From Silvimonas sp. JCM 19000 (GTDB lineage Bacteria; Pseudomonadota; Gammaproteobacteria; Burkholderiales; Chitinibacteraceae): a stretch of DNA of 6,653 nucleotides. The DNA is taken from assembly GCA_001313065.1 (NCBI GenBank), contig BBFD01000219.1, positions 1-6,653 of the forward strand, written 5' to 3'. Below are positions 1 through 6,609 of the stretch, piece by piece. The notes beneath the pieces are model-generated. The model did not search any database. It had not been told where the DNA came from and saw nothing but the letters and a program-made list of their open reading frames with translations. Position numbers and translations under genes: made by a program. Each line of letters starts with the position of its first letter. Position 1 is the stretch's first letter.

Positions 1-11
1 GGCCGTGGCGG

Positions 12-487
12 CTACGGTTTGGCTGGCGCGCTGCTGGTGGCCACCATTTGTGCTTTATCGACTGGAATGTCACTGAACACACCCATGGTAACGACCAGTG
101 CGTTCGGATAGTCATAAGCCGAACCGTTGGCACTATCCACTGCCACGCCGATGATCCCGCCCGCCAGGATATTGCCGAATACCGCCGCTTGCGTGCTGGA
201 ATGCGCGGCGATCGAACCCTTGTCCTGGTCCTTGCTGCACACCACATGCAGATCGCCATAGGCGCGATGCACTTCCACCATGCCGGGGGTATCGACTTCC
301 CACTGGCCTTTGTCATTGCTCAGTACACAATGCGCGCCGGTAATGCCGGTGTCGTTTTTTTGCGCGCCTGGATTCCCACGGTCTGATGCGTGCCTTTTAC
401 GATTGAAGCACAGCCCGTCATCTGCAAACTGGCGGCAGCCGCCAGCGCGAGCAGCAATAGCCGCCCGTATCTCGTCCCTTTACTCAT
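12..487 (-). CDS. Small predicted lipoprotein (one frame break)
   Basis: Unnamed lipoprotein of about 157 residues once one frame break is closed. The ATG at 487 opens a signal peptide: positive start (MSKGTRYGR), a Leu/Ala-rich core, then a lipobox-like M-T-G-C with the lipidated Cys at residue 26. The mature part begins CASIVKGTHQT, a start I associate with a widespread family of small uncharacterised proteobacterial lipoproteins. Its middle carries the family-like pattern TPGMVEVHRAYGDLHVVC and its end the glycine-rich GNILAGGIIGVAVD followed by AYDYPNA. The frame changes at a run of seven T (355-361); five or eight bases there would join the two halves as ...GIQARKNDTGITGAHC. The start has only a weak ribosome-binding site. 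Function is unknown; membrane anchoring is inferred from the lipobox. It is transcribed away from the Mth938 gene. Confidence 0.75.
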
Positions 488-755
488 ACATCACGCCCCG
501 GAATTGATTTTTTGATTTATTGGATTTGTTTGTTTTGTGCGTCAGCAACGTAGTGGTTTTGTATAAAAGCGTGTCGGCGTGTCGGATTCTACTTACATCA
601 ATTGCAACCAACAGCACGCCTGGCAAATAAACAACACCATGTAGCGCTGTCAGCTTGCTGCAGCAAAAAACCATAAGCGCGGAGGGGGCGAAGGCGGCGG
701 GCGGCCAGGTTAGAATGTCGCCACTTTGCCTGGCGTATATCTCTGGAACCGCATC

Positions 756-1124
756 ATGAAACTGCACCATACCAACGTCGATCATCTCAACCAGTTCACG
801 TCGTATGGCGATGGCTTCGTCAAGGTTAATCAACAGCAATACGAGGGCAGCCTGATTGTGGGCGCCAATGAAATCCGCGAATGGGCACCGGCCTCGTTTG
901 CCGAGTTGGCGCCTGAGCATTTCAGCCAGATTCTTGAATTGAAGCCCGAAGTCGTGCTGCTGGGCACCGGCAAAACCATCCAGTTTCCGCATCCGCGCCT
1001 GTACGCTGCGCTCAGCGCCGCGCATATCGGCGTGGACGTGATGGACATCGGCGCGCTGTGCCGCACGTTTAATATCCTGACCGCCGAAGACCGCAAGGTG
1101 ATCGCGCTGGTGCTGGCGCGCTAG
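756..1124 (+). CDS. Mth938-like domain (DUF498) protein
   Basis: Intact 122-residue protein beginning MKLHHTNVDHLNQF. It is a single compact domain of the Mth938/DUF498 family, whose human relatives are AAMDC and the complex I assembly factor NDUFAF3; the bacterial role is not established. Recognisable features are the N-terminal GSLIVGANEIREW strand region, the central PEVVLLGTGKTIQFPHP segment near residues 66-82, and the C-terminal AALSAAHIGVDVMDIGALC followed by FNILTAEDRKVIALVL. The usual length is about 115-130, so it is complete. I prefer the ATG at 756 over an in-frame TTG at 726 because the family begins near here and GGAA lies 7 nt upstream. A -10-like TAGAAT at 711-716 exists, but no convincing -35. 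It converges on the ABC permease across a palindromic repeat. Confidence 0.88.
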   Translation: MKLHHTNVDHLNQFTSYGDGFVKVNQQQYEGSLIVGANEIREWAPASFAELAPEHFSQILELKPEVVLLGTGKTIQFPHPRLYAALSAAHIGVDVMDIGALCRTFNILTAEDRKVIALVLAR

Positions 1125-1151
1125 GTTACCCGCGAAGGTGGAATCGGCCGC

Positions 1152-1247
1152 CGCATAGGGTGGGTCAAGACCCACCACTCAAAGTGGCATGCCAAAAAAC
1201 ACCGTCCGTGGAAATAACTTTGTCTGGTGGGTCGAGACCCACCTATG
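1152..1247. repeat. Composite palindromic repeat, copy 1 (BIME-like)
   Basis: Two copies of the palindrome GGTGGGTC-NN-GACCCACC, at 1159-1176 (centre AA) and 1226-1243 (centre GA), separated by 49 nt. The first is preceded by CGCATAG and the second followed by CTATG, so they are in opposite orientation. Just inside, ACTCAAAG (1177-1184) faces CTTTGTCT (1218-1225); the CAAAG/CTTTG parts are complementary, so the element can fold as one large imperfect hairpin. It fills the gap between two convergent genes, where it could end or protect both transcripts. The organisation matches REP/BIME elements. The spacer is one base longer than in the other two copies and contains a run of six A (1194-1199). 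Confidence 0.85.
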
Positions 1248-1260
1248 AGGGGCGGGAGGG

Positions 1261-1928
1261 TTACGGTTGGCGCGCCAGGGTGCGCCCCAGGCGGCGTTCC
1301 AGCAGGCGTTGCACCTGCTCAAAAAAATCAAACTCAGGCACCAGTAAATCGCCGCAGCGGCCACGTACAGCGGAAACGGCTGAAACGTGGTCGAGATGAC
1401 TTCCTTGGTGGCCAGCATCAGTTCGGTCACCGCAATCACCGACACCAGCGACGTGTCTTTAATCAAACTGATCAAGCTGTTGGACAAGCTCGGCACCGCC
1501 AGCCGTAGCGCCTGCGGCCACACGATGTAATGCAGCGTTTGCCAACGCCCCATGCCCTGGCTGAAAGCGGCTTCCCACTGCCCGCGATCCACACCGTTGA
1601 TGGCACCGCGCATGGTTTCGGACACATAAGCGCCCGTGTTCAAGCTCAAGGCCAGAATGCCCGCCGTAATCGGCTCAAACTGGATGCCGATGGCGGGCAG
1701 ACCGTAATAGATGATGAAGATCTGCACCAGCAACGGCGTGCCGCGCATTGCGCTCACATACAAGGCGGCGGGCCATTGCAGCGCCTTGACGCCCGACAGC
1801 CGCAGCACCGCCAGCAGCGCCCCCACCAGCAAGCCGCCCACCATCGCGCCCACCGCAAACAGCAGCGTGTAGCCGGTGCCTTTGAGCAGATACGGCCAGG
1901 CGGATTGCAACAGCGCGAGTGTATTCAT
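1261..1928 (-). CDS. Polar amino-acid (cystine-type) ABC transporter permease, one frame break
   Basis: Inner-membrane permease of the HisM/GlnP/TcyL class, about 221 residues after correction (E. coli TcyL has 222). It starts MNTLALLQSAWPYLLKG at the ATG at 1928. The N-terminal GTGYTLLFAVGAMVGG and YVSAMRGTPLLVQ blocks are typical of the family. The EAA loop that docks on the ATPase is clear: E119-A120-A121 then G125, followed by IVWPQALRLAVPSLSN and ISLIKDTSL. Several hydrophobic segments are evident. A run of seven A (1321-1327) breaks the frame near the C-terminus. Without correction the protein gains a tail read through the downstream repeat; with five or eight bases it ends EQVQRLLERRLGRTLARQP at a TAA at 1261-1263. 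It lies about 100 nt downstream of the binding-protein gene, in the same direction, behind a hairpin. No ATPase gene follows. Substrate is inferred from similarity only. Confidence 0.88.
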
Positions 1929-1947
1929 GGCGAGTTCCAGCAAGCAA

Positions 1948-1970
1948 AACCCCCTGCCGGGCAGGGGGTT
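1948..1970 (-). terminator. Intercistronic hairpin between binding protein and permease
   Basis: AACCCCCTG and CAGGGGGTT form a perfect 9-bp stem (1948-1956 with 1962-1970) around the loop CCGGG. Read on the minus strand the stem is followed by TTTTGCTT, so it resembles a leaky intrinsic terminator. It lies 59 nt after the binding-protein stop and 20 nt before the permease ATG. Such hairpins often make the binding protein more abundant than the membrane subunit, by attenuation or by protecting the upstream mRNA; that role is inferred here. Confidence 0.65.
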
Positions 1971-2029
1971 CTGAGGATCAGAGTGCCGCCATTATAAGCG
2001 GCCTCGATCTTGATGTTGATGGGCGATAT

Positions 2030-2815
2030 TTATTGTGCTGCCACCGGCTTGCTCACATCACGGCCAAACCACTTGGTCGAGATCTTGGTGTATGTGCCGT
2101 CCGCCTTGATGTCCGCCAGCGCCTTGTTCAACGCGGCCTTGAATTTGGGGTTGTTCTTTACAAACGGAATGCCGTTCAGCGACGGCTCGCCCACGCCCGC
2201 ACCGGCCTTCAGCGGCAGATTGGTTTTGTGGATCAGGTAGGGAATCATCAGCGTGTCGTTCAGCGCCGCGTCGATGCGGCTCAGTGCCAGGTCTTGCAGA
2301 TATTCCTGTTCGCCCGGATAGGTTTTGACGTCGATGCCGTTTACGGCTTTCAGCATCTCGGCAAAGTTGGTGCCCTGGCCCACGCCCACTTTTTTTTGCC
2401 TTTCAGATCATCCAGCGTCTTGAAGTTGCGGCTGTCATCCTTGCGCACCACCAACTGCGCTTGCGACAACACGTACGGGTCGCTGAAATCAAACGATTCC
2501 TGGCGCTTGGCGGTAATGCCCACCTGGTTGACGATCACGTCGTATTTGCCCGCGCTCAGGCCGGCCAGAATGCCGCTCCACTCGGTGGTGGTGAACTCGG
2601 CTTTGACGCCGAGTTTTTTGTGCCAGCGCTTGCGCAATCTCGACATCAAAACCGGTCAGCTGGCCGTTGTCTTTGTAGTTGAACGGCGGATAAGTGCCCT
2701 CGACGGCCACCCGCAGCGTGCCGCGTTGCTTCACGCTATCAAGCAAATCGGCGGCCATGGCCGAGGCGGCGGTGATGCCCAACAGGGCGGCGATCAGGAC
2801 TTTACGCACTAGCAT
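2030..2815 (-). CDS. Periplasmic amino-acid (cystine-like) binding protein, two frame breaks
   Basis: Solute-binding protein of SBP family 3, about 260 residues after correction, the normal length. The signal peptide is MLVRKVLIAALLGITAASAMA, with cleavage near residues 21-22. The mature part shows RGTLRVAVEGTYPPF, the family signature LTGFDVEIAQ, INQV-like VNQVGITAKRQ, DDLKGKKVGVGQGTNF, and C-terminal DGTYTKISTKWFG. These segments resemble E. coli cystine-binding FliY/TcyJ more than other members I can recall, so a cystine-like substrate is a reasonable inference. The frame is broken at six T (2614-2619), where ALAQ-KLGVKAEF should join, and at eight T (2390-2397), where LKGKK-VGVGQG should join. 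FliY has GKKVGVG at the second site, suggesting a true run of six. The start at 2815 is favoured by the signal peptide and GGAAAA upstream. First gene of the transporter pair. Confidence 0.88.
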
Positions 2816-2857
2816 AGGTTTTCCAGTTATAAGTGTTTGTAAAAAATCAATGACCCA

Positions 2858-2887
2858 AGAATAAAGGCGCGAACGCCAGACGGTCAA
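2858..2887 (-). promoter_or_regulatory. Candidate sigma-70 promoter for the binding protein
   Basis: On the minus strand TTGACC (2887-2882) is followed after 18 bp by TATTCT (2863-2858). Both match the sigma-70 consensus reasonably well, and the predicted transcript start near 2850 leaves a short leader before the ATG at 2815. The gap is shared with the divergent FrnE gene. A plus-strand TATAAA at 2902-2907 could be that gene's -10, but it has no good -35. Confidence 0.45.
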
Positions 2888-3025
2888 ATGCGGTTTCTAC
2901 TTATAAAAAACCAGGATAAATCTGGCGGCGGGCTGTTCTACATTAGACCGACCGGCTTGAACTCAAGCCTGATTGCGCCATCTTTGCCGCATTGCGCGCA
3001 AGCGCCCCCAGCCGGACATATCCCC

Positions 3026-3673
3026 ATGACTACGCCATTACGTATTGATTTTGTCTCTGATGTTTCATGCCCGTGGTGCGCCATCGGCCTGAATGGTTTG
3101 CAGCAGGCGCTGCGCAATCTGCAAGGCGATGTGCAGGCTGAACTGCATTTCCAGCCGTTTGAGCTCAACCCGCAAATGGCGCCGGAAGGCGAAGACGTCC
3201 TGGAACATCTGGCACGCAAATATGGCAGCACGCCGGAGCAGGCCGCAGGCAATCAGGAAGCGATTCGTGCGCGCGGCGCCGCTGTGGGCTTTACCTTCAA
3301 TATGGGCGAACGCCGCCGCATCTATAACACCTTTGATGCGCATCGCTTGCTGTACTGGGCGGAGCAGGAAGGCCGCCAGGCTGAGCTGAAGCATGCCTTG
3401 TTCAAGGCCTATTTCACCGACGGCAAAGACCCCAGCGACCACGCTGTGCTGACTGCCTGGTGGCGGAGGTTGGCCTGGATGCCGCGCGCGCGGCGCAAAT
3501 TCTGGGCAGTGATGAATTTGCCGAGGACGTGCGCCATCAGGAACAGTTTTTTTCTTGCGCAACGGCATTAACTCGGTGCCCGCCGTCATTATTAACCAGC
3601 GTCATCTGATCCAGGCGGCCAGCCACCCGAGGTATTTGAGCAAGCACTACGCCAGATCGCGGCGCAAGCCTGA
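3026..3673 (+). CDS. FrnE-like DsbA-family oxidoreductase, three frame breaks
   Basis: Thioredoxin-fold protein of the DsbA/FrnE (2-hydroxychromene-2-carboxylate isomerase-like) family, about 215 residues after correction, the usual FrnE size. MTTPLRIDFVSD leads into the redox motif C15-P-W-C18. The helical insertion carries FELNPQM, EHLARKYGS, NTFDAHRLLYWA and FKAYFTDGKDPSDH. The restored C-terminal part has the cis-proline region NGINSVPAVIIN and then IQGGQPPEVFEQAL. There is no signal peptide, so it should act in the cytoplasm. The frame breaks at GCCTGG (3456-3460, one C apparently missing), at seven T (3547-3553, five or eight expected) and at AGGCGG (3613-3618, one G missing). The in-frame start at 2888 adds 46 residues unlike the family, so the ATG at 3026 is preferred despite a weak ribosome-binding site. 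The exact substrate is unknown. Confidence 0.85.
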
Positions 3674-3758
3674 CAAGTATTTGCGCCAGACAAGCTTACG
3701 CTTATGACATGCGGGTAGTGTAAACTTCGGTCGATACAACTTATAAGGTAAGGCGCGC

Positions 3759-5205
3759 GTGGAAAAGCTGGAACGCTTGCCCAGTGGAGTCAAAGGGCTC
3801 GATGCCTTGTTCAAGGGCGGCATGGTCGCGGGTTCGTCCTATATCGTGCAGGGCCGCCCCGGATCGGGCAAAACCATCCTGGCCAACCAGGTGGCGTTTA
3901 ATCACGTACGCCAGGGCGGTCGCGCCTTGTTTGCCACTTTGCTGGCCGAATCCCACGAGCGCCTGTTTCAGTTTCTGTCGACCATGAGCTTTTTTTTGAC
4001 CCCAGCGCCATCGGGGCCGAAATCCAGTACGTCAGCGCCTTTGATACCCTTGCCAATGATGGGCTGGACGATGTGGTGCGCCTGCTGCGCCGCGAAATCA
4101 TTCGGCAGAAAGCCACGTTGCTGGTGGTGGACGGTTTGCTGAATGCGCGCTCCAAGGCCGAAACCCCCATCGACACCAAAAAAAATTCATCGCCGAACTG
4201 CAAGGCCACGCCGCCTTTGCCGGTTGCACCGTGATGTTTTTTGACCAGTGCCATGCTGCAAGACAGCAGCCCCGAGCACACCATGGTCGATGGCGTGATC
4301 GAACTGGGCGAAGAGTTGTATGGCTCGCGCTCCATTCGCCGCCTGCAATTGCGCAAAACGCGCGGTAGCGGCGCGATTTCCGGTCTGCATGAATTTGAAA
4401 TCACCGACCACGGTCTGGTGGTGTATCCGCGGCTCGAAGCCCTGCTGTCGAGCCCGTCCATGCCCGATATTCCCGATCTGACTCGCGTGCATTCCGGTAT
4501 CGATAGCCTGGATCGCCTGATCGAAGGCGGCATTCCGCGCTCATCGGTCACCTTGATCATGGGCCCGTCCGGCATCGGCAAAACCACGCTGGGGCTGAGT
4601 TTTCTGGCGCAATGTACGCCGGAAGAACCGGGCCTGCATTTCGGCTTTTACGAAACGCCCGCGCGCTTGCAAGTCAAAGCCCGGTCGCTGGGCATTGATC
4701 TGCAAAGCCGGCTGGACAGTGGCGCGCTGCATATCCAGTGGCAACCGACCACCGAGACCCTGATTGACGTATTGGGCTATCGCTTGCTGGATGCCGTCGA
4801 GAAAACGGCGCCCGCCGGGTGTTTATTGACAGCCTTAGTGGCATGGCGCGCGCGGCCAGTAATAGCGGCCGCATAGTCGAATTCTTTAGCGCGTTGATGA
4901 ATGAGCTGCGCTCGCGTGACGTGACCGTGTACGCCAGCTGGGAAATGCGCGATATGTTCGGCTCTGAAATCAAAGCGCCCGCGCCCGAATTGTCGAGCAT
5001 CGTCGACAACCTGTTCTTGATGCGCTTTGTCGAATTGCGCGCAGAACTGAAGCGCGCGCTGTCGGTGCTTAAAATGCGCGACAGTCTGTATGACACCTCC
5101 TTGCTGGAAGTCCTGCTCAGCCAGCGCGGTATCGAGCTGGCCAGCACCTTTGGCGGCGCCACCACCGTGCTTTCGGGCTCGGCCACTCCGTTGTCGGCCG
5201 GGTAG
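3759..5205 (+). CDS. Double-domain KaiC-like RecA-fold ATPase, four frame breaks
   Basis: Two tandem KaiC domains, about 480 residues after correction. Domain 1 has Walker A G32-R-P-G-S-G-K-T39, an acidic LLAESHERL at the catalytic-Glu position (E64), MSFFDP, and Walker B TLLVVDGL (D124). Domain 2 opens HSGIDSLDRLIEGGIP and has Walker A G267-P-S-G-I-G-K-T274, FYETP (E297), Walker B VFIDSL (D356) and the KaiC-like end FVELRAELKRALSVLKMRDS. KaiC has two adjacent Glu; domain 2 keeps one. At the positions of the KaiC phosphosites S431/T432 it has S411-S412. It lacks KaiC's long C-terminal tail, so it is a KaiC relative rather than an established clock protein. Frame breaks: eight T (3990-3997), eight A (4178-4185), six T (4237-4242) and GGG (4817-4819, one G missing). 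The GTG start at 3759 follows AAGG. A receiver gene follows 29 nt downstream. Confidence 0.9.
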
Positions 5206-5234
5206 GGCCGTCACGTGCAGCCGGGAGCGCCCTT

Positions 5235-5606
5235 ATGACCACCATTCTGGTTGTGGACGATGAGTTTCTCATCGCAGACATCCTCGGCATGGCGCTGGAG
5301 GACGAAGGCTATATGGTGGTGTTTGCCAGCAACGGTAAACGCGCGCTGGAAGTCCTGGCGCGGGAGCGTGCTGGTCTGGTGATCACGGATTTCATGATGC
5401 CGATCATGAATGGCATGGAACTGGCGCAGCACATCAAAAGCCGACCCGAGACCGCCAGCCTGCCCATCATCTTGATGAGCGGGGCGCAGGCGCATATTGC
5501 CAACCGGCATCCGGAATTGTTCGACGCCGTCTACGACAAGCCCTTTGATATCGACGTGCTGATTGCCCGCGTGGCTGAACTGGTCGGCCACCCCTCGGCC
5601 GATTAA
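5235..5606 (+). CDS. Single-domain response regulator (CheY-like receiver)
   Basis: Intact 123-residue receiver domain without an output domain. All hallmark residues are present: acidic pair D8-D9 in ILVVDDE, phospho-acceptor D52 in LVITDFMMP, S82 in IILMSG at the switch position, and K102 in YDKPFD. It should be phosphorylated by a histidine kinase, or pass phosphate on, and act through protein contact in the cytoplasm. The ATG at 5235 follows GGGAG at 5223-5227. The 29-nt gap after the KaiC-like gene implies co-transcription, which makes the ATPase its most likely partner. No histidine kinase is in the window. Confidence 0.92.
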   Translation: MTTILVVDDEFLIADILGMALEDEGYMVVFASNGKRALEVLARERAGLVITDFMMPIMNGMELAQHIKSRPETASLPIILMSGAQAHIANRHPELFDAVYDKPFDIDVLIARVAELVGHPSAD

Positions 5607-5788
5607 ACCGGTGCTGCTGGCCCGGCCGTGCCACGGTTTGCGCGCGATACAATTGCTCTGCCATTTGCCGTAGCCTGCCGCCTACAGCGTTGCGGGCACC
5701 TTTCTGACTGTTGTCTCAGCCCGACCCGCGTACGGTGCTTGTGAATGCGCGCTCGCGCACTGATCCCACAACAGGTACGGAGACTCTC

Positions 5789-6214
5789 ATGCAACGCAAA
5801 GCATCGGCAGAATGGAAGGGCGGTTTCAAAGACGGTAAAGGCACCATCTCAACCGGCAGTGGCGTGCTCAATAGCGCCCCGTACGGGTTTCATGCCCGCT
5901 TTGAAGACGGCCCGGGCACCAATCCGGAAGAACTGATCGGTGCCGCGCATGCCGGATGTTTTTCGATGGCCTTGTCGGTTGCGCTGGGTCAGGCCGGTTT
6001 GACTGCCGAGAAGATCGCCACCAACGCCACCGTCACCTTTGGGCCGCAAGGCGACGGCTTTGCCATCACCGACGTGCACCTCGATCTGGTCGCCAAAATC
6101 CCCGGTGCCACCGATGAGCAATTCCAGCAGATCGCCGCCGGCGCCAAAGCCAATTGCCCGGTCAGCAAAGTGCTGAACGCCAATATCACGCTCACGGCCA
6201 AGCTCGAAGCGTAA
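5789..6214 (+). CDS. osmC: OsmC-family peroxiredoxin / osmotic stress protein
   Basis: Intact 141-residue OsmC protein, matching the family's normal length. OsmC enzymes reduce organic and inorganic hydroperoxides in the cytoplasm using two cysteines. Both are present: C57 in AHAGCFSMALS and C123 in ANCPVSKVLN. The partner residues R37 (FHARFED) and E48 (NPEELIGAAH) are also in place. The N-terminus has the usual AEWKGGFKDGKGTIS. An in-frame start 26 codons upstream is rejected because the family begins at MQRKASAEW and GGAGA lies 5 nt before the ATG at 5789. The 182-nt gap after the receiver gene holds no other gene and suggests a promoter of its own, though only a lone -10-like TACAAT (5648-5653) is visible. 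A hairpin follows the stop. Confidence 0.93.
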   Translation: MQRKASAEWKGGFKDGKGTISTGSGVLNSAPYGFHARFEDGPGTNPEELIGAAHAGCFSMALSVALGQAGLTAEKIATNATVTFGPQGDGFAITDVHLDLVAKIPGATDEQFQQIAAGAKANCPVSKVLNANITLTAKLEA

Positions 6215-6221
6215 CGGGATG

Positions 6222-6241
6222 GGGTGGGTTGTATCCCACCC
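6222..6241 (+). terminator. Hairpin after osmC
   Basis: GGGTGGG (6222-6228) pairs perfectly with CCCACCC (6235-6241) around a 6-nt loop, 7 nt after the osmC stop. There is no T tract, so it is not a classic intrinsic terminator; it could stabilise the mRNA 3' end. The stem resembles half of the composite repeat palindrome, and it may be a solitary, degenerate member of that family. Confidence 0.5.
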
Positions 6242-6280
6242 ATACCAACTACCCGGCGCGATGAATCCGTTCTTCGGCTA

Positions 6281-6400
6281 CCAAACGCTTTCGCATACGG
6301 TGGGACTCGGCGTCCCCGTCAGACCCACCAGCCAAAGTGGTATGCCAAGCTCGGTGCCCGTAGTTATGGCTTTGCTTGGTGGGTCATGACCCACCCTATG
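6281..6400. repeat. Composite palindromic repeat, copy 2 (BIME-like)
   Basis: The forward half has the arm CCAAACGCTTTCGCATAC (6281-6298), then GGTGGG (6299-6304) and CCCACC (6324-6329) around a longer centre that has its own GGGAC/GTCCC pairing. The reverse half is a perfect 18-bp palindrome at 6378-6395 (centre AT) followed by CTATG. The spacer is 48 nt. Its start (6330-6348) matches copy 1 at 16 of 19 positions, including AAAGTGG and ATGCCAA, and its end has the facing CTTTG. It lies downstream of osmC. Confidence 0.85.
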
Positions 6401-6426
6401 CATCAAGCGGCGACGCGCGCGACGCG

Positions 6427-6499
6427 CTACATGCGGCGCAAGATGTCGAGAAACTCCACGCCGCTGTGGCTCACTTCCTCGCCCTTGCGCGTGGCTAAA
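6427..6499 (-). pseudogene. Possible C-terminal remnant of a LysR-type regulator
   Basis: Read on the minus strand this gives TRKGEEVSHSGVEFLDILRRM before a TAG at 6427-6429. The pattern (basic residue, G, hydrophobic-S, small residues, F, then I-L-R) resembles the last 20 or so residues of many LysR-family regulators. The frame stays open to the right edge, but upstream of about 6500 it runs straight through copy 3 of the repeat, so any parent gene would have been cut by the element. The identification is weak, because the segment is short and could be chance coding potential between repeats. Confidence 0.2.
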
Positions 6500-6609
6500 C
6501 CAAACGCGTTCGCATACGGTGGGTCTAGACCCACCACCCAAAGCCAGCGCAAGGCGCTGCGATCTTGACGCGCCACTTTGAGTGGTGGGTCATGACCCAC
6601 CCTTGTATC
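6500..6609. repeat. Composite palindromic repeat, copy 3 (BIME-like)
   Basis: The forward half has the arm CCAAACGCGTTCGCATAC (6500-6517, 17 of 18 identical to copy 2) and a perfect palindrome at 6518-6535 (centre TA). The reverse half is a perfect palindrome at 6584-6601 (centre AT). The spacer is 48 nt; ACCCAAAG at its start faces CTTTGAGT at its end. In the middle CAGCGC-AAG-GCGCTG (6545-6559) makes a further small hairpin. Nothing recognisable lies between it and the window edge (6610-6653). Confidence 0.85.

Noticed and set aside
488..755. An additional gene or RNA in the gap between lipoprotein and Mth938 genes
   Set aside because: I see only AT-rich sequence and a weak -10-like TAGAAT; no structured RNA or coding pattern is evident.
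480..1178. Long minus-strand open frame (232 codons) opposite the Mth938 gene
   Set aside because: It is antisense to a clear family member, starts in the repeat, and its composition shows no recognisable domain.
1179..1260. A longer C-terminal tail for the permease
   Set aside because: The tail is translated repeat sequence reached only because of the seven-A frame break; the corrected frame stops at 1261-1263 at the normal family length.
1919..2812. Long plus-strand open frame (297 codons) opposite the binding protein
   Set aside because: It mirrors the binding-protein gene in GC-rich DNA and has no recognisable motif; the minus-strand protein is well supported.
3674..3758. Sigma-70 promoter for the KaiC-like gene (TTGCGC at 3681, TATGAC at 3703)
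   Set aside because: Spacing is 16 bp but both hexamers match poorly; a promoter is likely here, but I cannot place it.
355..4242. Phase-variable or slippage-controlled genes
   Set aside because: Several tracts are only six bases long, breaks also occur at two- and three-base G/C runs, and the genes are unrelated housekeeping types, which favours sequence error.
3898..4587. Minus-strand open frame opposite the KaiC-like gene
   Set aside because: It is a shadow of the ATPase codons, spans three of that gene's frame breaks, and has no family features.
6281..6609. CRISPR array
   Set aside because: The repeated units alternate in orientation and are palindromic, copies are too few, and spacers are related to each other.
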